Origin: Methanoregula sp. | GTDB taxonomy: Archaea; Halobacteriota; Methanomicrobia; Methanomicrobiales; Methanospirillaceae | DNA: 5,625 bases | Assembly: GCA_030653335.1 (NCBI GenBank) | Contig: JAURZP010000378.1 | Span: forward strand, 1-5,625 | Direction of reading: 5' to 3' | In this document: positions 1 to 5,625 of the stretch, in pieces | Layout of the letters: the number at the start of each line of letters is the position of its first letter | Position numbering within the stretch: position 1 is the first letter of the stretch | The notes under the pieces: model-generated | Databases searched by the model: none | Told to the model about the DNA's origin: nothing | Seen by the model: the letters and a program-made list of their open reading frames with translations, nothing else | Program-made: the position numbers and the translations under genes

Positions 1-1017
1 TGCTTCTGCATCTTTGCCTCCCATGCACATGACCGATACCGGGATCATCCCGAGATAATCGTGCAGCCACACGGTCAGCGGGAGAGCAAACGATGCGTCT
101 CCGTGGACGGCAAAGGTCGCTCCTTTCGGGTACCCTGCTTCATGGTGGAATCGGGCGATCTGGTGGTATGCGTACGTCCGCTCCTTTTTGATCTCAGCAA
201 GCGCCGGGGCCGGATCGCGACCGGTTTCTGTTGCAATAATCCGGATCCATTTCTCCGTTGCAAAAAACCCGACCGGTGCGCCATCCGGTGAGATAATGGC
301 GGGGATGCCAAACTCCCGCTCGTAGAACTCCGCGGTCTTCCCGGCATATTCCGGAAAGACCACGATGTTAACGGATGCCGTCGTGGACTCGCGGAGCTCT
401 GCAACACTGGATCCGGCTCCTGGCACGGCAACAACAGAGAGCCCCATCAGATTAAGAAGGCGCGTAAGTTCAGCAATATTTCCCTGCCAGTGTTTCTGGA
501 TTATCGAGAACCCCAGAAGGTTGACACGGTTTTTCATGCGGGGAAGGCAGTTGAGCCGTAACCACTTCAGTACCGCAGTAATTGTCTCATCAAAGCCTTC
601 GGGAAGCGGGCGGGAGTATGCCGCACTTTCAAACGCCATGCAGAGGGGGTCAAGGTGTGCCTCTGCAAGGAAACGGTTGAGGTCGTCGCCAATGAGGGAT
701 GCACCCGGTGAGTTGACCACGGCAAGAAATGCATCCCCTTTTGCTGCCACGAGCGGGAGGATCTCCCGCAGTTTTTCTGTTGACCCGAGGATATAGTCGT
801 CGCTGTCAAGGTACGTGCAGGGGATACGGGGCTGACCGAAGTAGAAGAGTTCCTCAAACGTGCGCCGGTCCAGGGAATTTTCCCGGGGATAGTGACGGTC
901 CGAAAAGTACGCTGGGTACCCACGGCATCCGTTAGGGCCGTTGAGCACGGCACGGGCATCAGCAATGCCCTCAATGGCAAGCAGGGTGCCGATGAACCCG
1001 TCAGGATCCGGGATCAT
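1..1017 (-). CDS. Nitrogenase-like component 1 beta-like subunit (NifK/NifN-like), partial
   Basis: The frame runs uninterrupted for 339 codons from ATG 1017 to the left edge, so the C-terminus is missing; family members are usually 400-450 residues or longer. The protein is a component 1 subunit of the nitrogenase superfamily (PF00148). Residues 26-48 (NGPNGCRGYPAYFSDRHYPR and following) match the NifK region around beta-Cys70 (GSQGC, then a tyrosine/phenylalanine stretch and RHF-REP), giving C31. IPCTYLDSDDYILGS at 65-79 matches the beta-Cys95 region, giving C67. The third ligand region reads NSPGASLIGDDL at 102-113, where NifK has TTC-MAEVIGDDL, so the cysteine is replaced by Pro104. A second Rossmann-like domain follows (LLGF at 167-170, then ELTRLLNLMGLSV at 183-195), and a third begins near residue 300 (ATFAVHGDASFAL). 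It starts in an ATGA overlap with the H-D fusion, with GGGGCGAT upstream. It should pair with the D domain as a catalytic heterodimer or heterotetramer. Its reaction is unknown. Confidence 0.88.
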   Translation of the reverse strand, partial: MIPDPDGFIGTLLAIEGIADARAVLNGPNGCRGYPAYFSDRHYPRENSLDRRTFEELFYFGQPRIPCTYLDSDDYILGSTEKLREILPLVAAKGDAFLAVVNSPGASLIGDDLNRFLAEAHLDPLCMAFESAAYSRPLPEGFDETITAVLKWLRLNCLPRMKNRVNLLGFSIIQKHWQGNIAELTRLLNLMGLSVVAVPGAGSSVAELRESTTASVNIVVFPEYAGKTAEFYEREFGIPAIISPDGAPVGFFATEKWIRIIATETGRDPAPALAEIKKERTYAYHQIARFHHEAGYPKGATFAVHGDASFALPLTVWLHDYLGMIPVSVMCMGGKDAEA

Positions 1018-3197
1018 GGTAGTATCGCCCCTTCCGCTCTCCAGCCTTCCGTACAGGGGTACTGCAGGAGCATCCGCCACCGTTCTGCCTGATCTGTTCC
1101 GGCATTAAATCCGATGCCGGGACAGTACGTGATAGGGGCACTGTTTACCTGATCTGTTGACATCAGGGCCGGATAGGTGAAGAGGAGCAGGTCAGGCTTA
1201 AGTTGCCGGATATCCTCTGACCTCATCCCGACCGTGTAGTCTTTCACCACCGGGAACTTGCCCGCGTACCGGGATACAAACGCATCGGCAAAGGGCGAAT
1301 AGGTGAGCCCGGCTTTTTGGATAACCATCCCGAGGTCGTCGGCAATGTCGCAGATCCAGTCAAAGGACCTTGGGTAGGTAGAGATAAGCAGGGTCTTTCC
1401 TTCCAGTGCAGGCATGAGGTCAGCAATCCGCTGCCGGTACCGCACCTCCTCATCAGCTATGATCTTCCGGGCCTTCCCCTCTTCGTCAAACACTTTTGCA
1501 ATAGCCATAAGCCAGTCCCGGGTCTCGGTAAAACCCGTTGGCAGGGGCAGGTCAAGGAATGGGACATCCGAGACCGGCGCGATCATTGCCTTAATAGCCA
1601 CCATCGTCTCATCCATCTCGGCCGGCAGGTTCAGGGATGCCTCGTTGAACCGCACGATTGAAGCGGTATCGGTACTGCCAAGGAACCGGCAGTTGACCGC
1701 AATACCAAGGCGCCCAAGGAGATCCCGGAGGATTGCAAACTCTTTTTCAGCATGGGCAGAACCCCATTTCTCTGATATAATATTCACCGATTTTTTTCCG
1801 GTGCGGGGTGTGGCCGGGGCAATTAGGCCGGCTGCTGCCTTGTACACATCCATGCGTCCCTGCAGCCCGTCTCCGACAAGGTTCCCGTCAACCCTGACCG
1901 GAACGATACGGACACCCTTATGATCCCTTATAACCATTTCACTCACTTTGCCGATATCGTCCCCGATGATGCCCGGGGGACACGCGGTAACAATAAATAT
2001 TGTCCTGTATCCACTGCTGATAACCGATTCCAGAGTTTCAGCGAGTTTCTTCTCGCCTCCGAAAATGAAATCCGCATCGGCCATATCCGTAGTCATGAGG
2101 CGGTCTGCCATTCCAGCCCCGGCAGAGTAGCCGGACCGCACCAGGGAGTGGTACCCGGTAACGATTAATTTTTCGGCTATCATCAGCGCACAACTCCTCG
2201 GACAGTGCATCACCGTTGCAGCATCGGTGACAAGCGCTGTGACGGAAACTGCCCCGCCAAAGGCACACCCGAAGAGCGGGCGTTTGTTCTTCACGGACGG
2301 GGAGAGGGATTTGCACATGATGCCTTTCTTCTTTGCCGTAAAGACAAACCTGTTTGCCGGAACGGGGTCTTTTCGGGACAGGACGATCCGTTCGAGGTCG
2401 TCGTCACTCAGGGGCAATGCGGGATAGAGGATCCCGGGCTCTTTAGCCATTATCCGGCTTGCGTGCCCGGCAAGGGTACGGAAGAATGCGGCTTCCTCTG
2501 TATCAGGATATCGTTCGATGAGCGTGCAGCCCTCCTTCTCGGCCAGACCGAACAAGGGGCTTCGCGGGACTGTGATGATGACCGGCAGGCCGACTGCTTG
2601 TGCAAACCGGCTCACGCGCTCCTCTTCTTCAGGAACATTGCGGGCATTGCAGACGATCCCGGCAACCCTGCCATGTATTCCGGTAAAATTTTTTATCCCG
2701 CGTAAGATGTTGTTGGCAGCAAAGAGCGAGAGGTACTCTCCTGAAGTGATGATGTATACTGCATTGGCATACTCGCTCCGGATCGGTACGGCGAATCCCC
2801 CGCAGACCACGTCGCCAAGGACATCATAGAGGGTGACATCGAACATGGATGGCGAGATCCCGATATCATCAAGAAACTCAAAAGTGGTGATGATCCCGCG
2901 CCCGGCACAGCCTACTCCCGGCTCCGGTCCGCCGGCTTCCACACAGGCAACGTTCCCGAATCCCCGGTACACGATATCCTCTGCCCGCCGTTCTGCCGGC
3001 AGCGTGGAGCGGATATATTGGAGTGCGGTGAGCGGGATCTTTCCCCCGAGCAGGAGGCGCGTGGAATCGTGTTTGGGATCGCAGCCGATCTGGAGGATAG
3101 AATGCCCGTTCTCGGAAAGTGCTGCCGAGAGGTTTGCCGATATCGTTGATTTTCCGATCCCCCCTTTACCGTAAATCGCGATCTTAATGATTATCAC
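1014..3197 (-). CDS. Nitrogenase-like NifH-NifD fusion protein (reductase domain plus component 1 alpha-like domain)
   Basis: This 727-residue protein joins two nitrogenase-superfamily subunits. Residues 1 to about 270 are a NifH/BchL/CfbC-type ATP-dependent reductase: P-loop GKGGIGKST at 10-18, switch region GCDPKHDST at 38-46, EAGGPEPGVGCAGRG at 87-101 with the cluster cysteine C97 and the arginine (R100) that is ADP-ribosylated in NifH, and DVVCGGFAVPI at 129-139 with the second cluster cysteine C132. These cysteines would hold a [4Fe-4S] cluster between two H domains. After a linker (about 270-293) comes a NifD/NifE-type domain: C311 in LFGCAFGGA, HCPRSC at 331-336, the conserved TTDMADADFIFGGEKKL at 369-385, and TACPPGIIGDDI at 404-415 with C406. 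C311, C336 and C406 match the alpha-subunit P-cluster ligands; FeMo-co ligands are not recognisable. The protein should feed electrons from H to a D-K catalytic unit formed with the next gene. The upstream frame is open to an ATG at 3371, but that lies inside the ATPase gene and adds nothing family-like. GTG at 3197 is the start annotated; ATT at 3188 is an alternative (see findings). Substrate unknown. Confidence 0.9.
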   Translation of the reverse strand: MIIIKIAIYGKGGIGKSTISANLSAALSENGHSILQIGCDPKHDSTRLLLGGKIPLTALQYIRSTLPAERRAEDIVYRGFGNVACVEAGGPEPGVGCAGRGIITTFEFLDDIGISPSMFDVTLYDVLGDVVCGGFAVPIRSEYANAVYIITSGEYLSLFAANNILRGIKNFTGIHGRVAGIVCNARNVPEEEERVSRFAQAVGLPVIITVPRSPLFGLAEKEGCTLIERYPDTEEAAFFRTLAGHASRIMAKEPGILYPALPLSDDDLERIVLSRKDPVPANRFVFTAKKKGIMCKSLSPSVKNKRPLFGCAFGGAVSVTALVTDAATVMHCPRSCALMIAEKLIVTGYHSLVRSGYSAGAGMADRLMTTDMADADFIFGGEKKLAETLESVISSGYRTIFIVTACPPGIIGDDIGKVSEMVIRDHKGVRIVPVRVDGNLVGDGLQGRMDVYKAAAGLIAPATPRTGKKSVNIISEKWGSAHAEKEFAILRDLLGRLGIAVNCRFLGSTDTASIVRFNEASLNLPAEMDETMVAIKAMIAPVSDVPFLDLPLPTGFTETRDWLMAIAKVFDEEGKARKIIADEEVRYRQRIADLMPALEGKTLLISTYPRSFDWICDIADDLGMVIQKAGLTYSPFADAFVSRYAGKFPVVKDYTVGMRSEDIRQLKPDLLLFTYPALMSTDQVNSAPITYCPGIGFNAGTDQAERWRMLLQYPCTEGWRAEGAILP

Positions 3198-4221
3198 CCC
3201 CGTTATGGTGCACAGATATGCATTCAACAAGCTCACGGATACTCCCGCAATTGTGCTCACCGGCAGGATGGGAGTAATACCACCGGGGGCCGTTCTCATC
3301 CATTCGTACGGAGACGGAGATATCCGGAGCAGCATTACCCGCGGGCACAAACCCAATCCGTTCCAGCGCATACAGGGTCCATATCCGCTCTACCGATTCG
3401 GAAGCGGAAAGCAGAAACGTGCCCCGTCTCTCGACCGGAATGGAAAACTCCCCGCGTATAGCATCGAAATGCACTCCTTCGATCTCGAATGCGGACCCGA
3501 AGATCCCTGAAAGGACGAGGTCTTCAGGAGTCCCGGTTATCAGGTTCCCTCTACGGTCGATGATCCAGAGCTGATCGGCACAGCGGATCGCGAGGTTCAG
3601 GTCATGGATTGAGAGGAGGATGGACTTCTTTGTCTTCTGTGCCACATTGCGGAGGATCCGCATTGTCTCGATCTTGTGGGGGAGGTCGAGGAACGCAGTC
3701 GGTTCATCCAGTACCATCAGCTCGGGCTCCTGCGCAAGCGCCCGGGCGATCATCACTTTCTGCCGTTCACCGTCACTCATCTCATGGATAAAGCGGCCGG
3801 TAAGTTCCCCGGCCCCCACGGATGCAAGCGCTGAGAGAACGATCTCCCTGTCGGATTCTGTCAGTTTACCTGCCCAGTTCGTGTACGGGAACCGCCCGAG
3901 CGCCACGATATCGAAGGCAGTCATGTACCCGGCCTGAACCTGCGATGTCAGGACAACGCTTAAGGTCTTTGCCTTCTCTTCGGGACTAAAGTCCCCGATC
4001 TTCCGGTCGCACAGCAGCACATCCCCGCTGAGCGGGAGCTGGATGCCGGTCAGCGTCCGGATGAGCGTTGATTTGCCACTGCCATTGGGCCCGATGAGGC
4101 AGACCAGTTCTCCCCGGTCAAGGTGAAGATTAAGATCCTTTGCAACCTCTTTCACAATGGCTTTCTGGTTCCGGTACCCGATTGAGAGACCGGTACAGGT
4201 CAGGATGGACGCATCGCTCAT
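3184..4221 (-). CDS. FecE/BtuD-type ABC importer ATPase with C-terminal extension
   Basis: This is the ATP-hydrolysing subunit that drives the neighbouring permease from the cytoplasmic face. All nucleotide-binding motifs are present in order: Walker A GPNGSGKST at residues 44-52, Q-loop glutamine at about 94, the signature MSDGERQ at 148-154 (a variant of LSGGQ), Walker B LMVLDEP at 168-174 with catalytic Glu173, D-loop around FLDL at 177-180, and the switch histidine H206 in SIHDLNLA. The GRFPYTNW segment at 109-116 is typical of the iron-chelate/cobalamin subfamily. The core ends near residue 245; these ATPases are usually about 250-260 residues, but this one runs to 345. The additional ~95 residues look like a small folded domain (see finding). 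The start is an ATG overlapping the permease stop as ATGA, with a strong ribosome binding site. The stop overlaps the start of the nitrogenase-like gene downstream. Confidence 0.95.
   Translation of the reverse strand: MSDASILTCTGLSIGYRNQKAIVKEVAKDLNLHLDRGELVCLIGPNGSGKSTLIRTLTGIQLPLSGDVLLCDRKIGDFSPEEKAKTLSVVLTSQVQAGYMTAFDIVALGRFPYTNWAGKLTESDREIVLSALASVGAGELTGRFIHEMSDGERQKVMIARALAQEPELMVLDEPTAFLDLPHKIETMRILRNVAQKTKKSILLSIHDLNLAIRCADQLWIIDRRGNLITGTPEDLVLSGIFGSAFEIEGVHFDAIRGEFSIPVERRGTFLLSASESVERIWTLYALERIGFVPAGNAAPDISVSVRMDENGPRWYYSHPAGEHNCGSIRELVECISVHHNGGDNH
3193..3201 (-). promoter_or_regulatory. Ribosome binding site near the fusion-gene start (GGGGGTGAT)
   Basis: GGGGGTGAT on the minus strand is a strong archaeal Shine-Dalgarno match, but it contains the annotated GTG start (3197-3195) rather than preceding it. 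It ends four bases before an in-frame ATT at 3188-3186. The spacing equals that seen for the other genes of this operon, which makes the exact start of the fusion protein uncertain. Confidence 0.5.
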
Positions 4222-5291
4222 GTCGTCACCCCTCGCCCGAATTTTGTCCCGCGTACGATAACCCAGATGACCACCGGAGCGCCGAAGAGCGCCGTTATGG
4301 CATTAATTGGCAGCACGATATCGGTCCCGGGGACGTGGGAGACGATATCGGTGATGAGGGCGATGATCCCACCAACAAGGATGCAGCCCGGCACAAGGAC
4401 ACGGTGATCTGCGGTAATGAAGAACGAACGGCAGAAGTGAGGGATGGCGATCCCGAGGAAACCGATCGGGCCGCAGAATGCCGTCACAACACCAGCCAGT
4501 AGTGCTGTTGTCGTGATGATGATGATACGGATACGGTTATAGTTCATCCCCATGCTCTCGGCATACTGTTCACCGAGCAGGAGGGCATTGAGCGGTTTGA
4601 CCAGGCAAAAGGAGAGGATGAAGCCGGCAAGGAGCGGGACGGCCATGATGGGGAGCTGGCTCCAGGTTACTCCTGAGAAACTGCCGAACGTCCAGAGTGA
4701 GTACGTGTGCATGCTGGACTCGGTGGTAAACTGGAGGAGGATGGTGACGAGTGCACCGCTGATGTACGAGACCATAATGCCGAGAATAAGGATAGTGATG
4801 TTGCTCTGGATCTTTGATGAAATGAGCAGGATGAGCAGCAGCACGGCAAATGCACCGAGGATCGCTGCCACCGAGATGCTCATGTCTCCGAGAAGCCCTA
4901 TCCTGGCAAAGATTGCTCCTGCGCCACAGATACCGGCCGACATCATGATGATGGCCACGCCAAGACTTGCACCAGAACTTATACCGAGGATGTACGGATC
5001 AGCAAGGGGGTTCCGGAAGTAGGTCTGCATAAGAAGACCGGAGAGCGCAAGTGCCCCCCCGACCAGTACGGCAGTGATCGCTTTTGGCACGCGCCAGTCC
5101 CAGAAGATGTTCATCCAGCTCTCCTTCACGGTCCCACCGGTCAGGATTGTGAGGATCGCATCAAAGGGAATGTTCACTGAGCCGAGCATGAGATCGAGCA
5201 TGAATACGATGATAATGAGTCCGGCAATCAGTGGTAATGCCAGGAGAAATCGTTTCATGCTGTCACCGTTTTCTGTACCATCAAGTTTCAT
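4218..5291 (-). CDS. FecCD/BtuC-family ABC importer permease
   Basis: This is a 357-residue polytopic membrane protein, close to the usual 330-350 residues of the FecCD family (PF01032). It forms the homodimeric channel that passes metal chelates such as ferric siderophores, haem or cobalamin from the binding protein into the cytoplasm. Visible hallmarks are the conserved NPLADPYILGISSGA segment at residues 94-108, GPIGFLGIAIPHFCR at 274-288 (the region around the cytoplasmic coupling helix that contacts the ATPase), and LPINAITALFGAPV at 327-340. Hydrophobic segments recur along the whole length, consistent with about ten transmembrane helices, the first at about residues 14-34. The ATG at 5291 overlaps the stop of the binding protein and has a good upstream GGTGAT. 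A second ATG at 5258 (residue 12, beginning MKRFLLALPL) also has GGTGA four bases upstream, so the protein may start there with 346 residues. The substrate cannot be inferred from the permease alone. Confidence 0.95.
   Translation of the reverse strand: MKLDGTENGDSMKRFLLALPLIAGLIIIVFMLDLMLGSVNIPFDAILTILTGGTVKESWMNIFWDWRVPKAITAVLVGGALALSGLLMQTYFRNPLADPYILGISSGASLGVAIIMMSAGICGAGAIFARIGLLGDMSISVAAILGAFAVLLLILLISSKIQSNITILILGIMVSYISGALVTILLQFTTESSMHTYSLWTFGSFSGVTWSQLPIMAVPLLAGFILSFCLVKPLNALLLGEQYAESMGMNYNRIRIIIITTTALLAGVVTAFCGPIGFLGIAIPHFCRSFFITADHRVLVPGCILVGGIIALITDIVSHVPGTDIVLPINAITALFGAPVVIWVIVRGTKFGRGVTT
4226..4234 (-). promoter_or_regulatory. Ribosome binding site for the ATPase (GAGGGGTGA)
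   Basis: GAGGGGTGA on the minus strand ends four bases before the ATG at 4221 and lies inside the last codons of the permease gene. Good complementarity to the 16S 3' end supports the ATGA-coupled start chosen for the ATPase. Confidence 0.7.
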
Positions 5292-5625
5292 AAGGAATCA
5301 CCTGTTGTTCCAGCACCGACATGCCGGTAATAATAGAGTTCATGGCCCGGGATTAGGTCGGGATGCAGGATCTTCACCAGATCGGCAAGGATAATATCCG
5401 GATGGACCACGCCGGACTGCCAGTAATCGAGAGCACCCAATTCGTTTGACCGGGCATCAAAATGGTAGATTCTGCCTTTTTTTACGGCATCGAATTTTAC
5501 ATACCGCGGATCTCCGGCAAGAAGATCCTCAACGCCGCCAGTCATCCCGATATTGATAAAGAATTCTGCGTTATGTGCCCGGTCGTACACGATTTCGAAA
5601 TCAATCGGGTTATCCCCGCTGCTGG
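5288..5625 (-). CDS. ABC importer substrate-binding protein, BtuF/FecB-like (partial, C-terminal part)
   Basis: This is the last 111 residues of an extracytoplasmic solute-binding protein; its start lies beyond the right edge, so signal peptide or lipoprotein anchor cannot be judged. The fragment contains a stretch typical of the C-terminal lobe of the PF01497 (TroA/BtuF-like) family: an N-A-E-F-F-I-N segment, then DPRY, AVKKGRIYHFDAR, DYWQSGVVHPDIILADLVKI and the ending HPDLIPGHELYYYRH. That ending recalls binding proteins of archaeal and Bacteroidetes importers for iron complexes or corrinoids. The family captures a metal chelate outside the membrane and delivers it to a FecCD/BtuC-type permease, and exactly such a permease follows, joined by an ATGA overlap at 5288-5291. 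The ligand cannot be read from this fragment. The GTG at 5590 is not the start, because the frame stays open upstream of it to the edge. Family assignment is firm; substrate is unknown. Confidence 0.88.
   Translation of the reverse strand, partial: SSGDNPIDFEIVYDRAHNAEFFINIGMTGGVEDLLAGDPRYVKFDAVKKGRIYHFDARSNELGALDYWQSGVVHPDIILADLVKILHPDLIPGHELYYYRHVGAGTTGDSL
5297..5302 (-). promoter_or_regulatory. Ribosome binding site for the permease (GGTGAT)
   Basis: On the minus strand GGTGAT lies five bases before the ATG at 5291, within the end of the binding-protein gene. It matches the 16S anti-Shine-Dalgarno pairing GGTGATC. A second copy, GGTGA at 5267-5263, lies four bases before the in-frame ATG at 5258, so both starts are served. 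Confidence 0.65.

Noticed and set aside
75..980. Two minus-strand reading frames (75-434 and 567-980) suggesting separate small genes or a frameshifted gene at the left end
   Set aside because: They lie in other frames than the continuous NifK-like frame that runs from 1017 to the edge without a stop; only that frame has family motifs.
1414..1923. Plus-strand frame of 169 residues
   Set aside because: It is an arginine- and serine-rich shadow of the D domain coding strand, with no recognisable family feature.
2205..2705. Plus-strand frame of 166 residues rich in cysteine
   Set aside because: It is antisense to the highly conserved H-D fusion and its composition reflects the opposite strand; no motif or ribosome binding site supports it.
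1..3197. Genuine nitrogen-fixing nifHDK
   Set aside because: The sequences are highly divergent, lack recognisable FeMo-co ligands, lack the third K cysteine, and have a transporter rather than nif accessory genes as neighbours.
1..3197. CfbC/CfbD of coenzyme F430 synthesis
   Set aside because: CfbD works as a homodimer from one component 1 gene, whereas two distinct component 1 proteins are encoded here, and no other cfb gene is visible. A distant relationship remains likely.
1..3197. Light-independent protochlorophyllide or chlorophyllide reductase (BchLNB/BchXYZ)
   Set aside because: No other photosynthesis genes are present, the fusion and cysteine pattern differ, and the general character of the sequence is methanogen-like.
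1014..3371. Start of the fusion gene at ATG 3371 (785 residues)
   Set aside because: The added 58 residues lie wholly within the ATPase coding region and show nothing like a NifH N-terminus, whose P-loop normally lies within the first 20 residues.
1..5625. RNA genes, CRISPR repeats, insertion sequences, terminators
   Set aside because: No repeat units, inverted terminal repeats, tRNA-like folds or T-rich terminators were seen by reading, and almost all bases are accounted for by coding sequence.

Overview
The window holds a single minus-strand operon, read from right to left, with no intergenic space. Five genes are visible and both end genes run off the window. In transcription order they are: the C-terminal part of an ABC-importer substrate-binding protein (right edge to 5288), a FecCD/BtuC-type permease (5291-4218), a FecE/BtuD-type ATPase with a C-terminal extension (4221-3184), a nitrogenase-like protein in which a NifH-type reductase domain is fused in frame to a NifD-type domain (about 3197-1014), and a NifK/NifN-like partner (1017 to the left edge, open). 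Three junctions are four-base ATGA overlaps. The fourth, ATPase into the fusion, is a slightly longer overlap with an ambiguous start codon.

The organism is most likely a methanogenic euryarchaeon, perhaps of the Methanomicrobiales. The reasons are the moderately high GC content, GGTGA-type ribosome binding sites just before starts, the style of the binding protein and permease, and a nitrogenase-like reductase outside a nif cluster. This is inference from sequence character; no rRNA or taxonomic marker is present.

Functional picture: the importer belongs to the class that takes up large metal chelates (iron-siderophores, haem, corrinoids). The downstream proteins have the layout of a nitrogenase-superfamily enzyme: an ATP-driven [4Fe-4S] electron donor (H domain) and a two-subunit catalytic component (D domain plus K-like protein). 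Cysteines matching five of the six nitrogenase P-cluster ligands can be seen. The FeMo-cofactor ligands are not recognisable, so this is probably not a nitrogen-fixing enzyme. Characterised relatives without FeMo-co, such as the protochlorophyllide and chlorophyllide reductases and CfbCD of F430 synthesis, reduce tetrapyrroles. A reasonable but unproven hypothesis is that the operon imports a tetrapyrrole or other metal chelate and reduces it in the cytoplasm. The most unusual points are the H-D fusion, the importer-reductase pairing, the Pro in place of the third K-subunit cysteine, and the start region of the fusion gene.

No RNA genes, mobile elements, CRISPR arrays, terminators or promoters were found. 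The operon promoter must lie beyond the right edge. The plus strand has only shadow reading frames.
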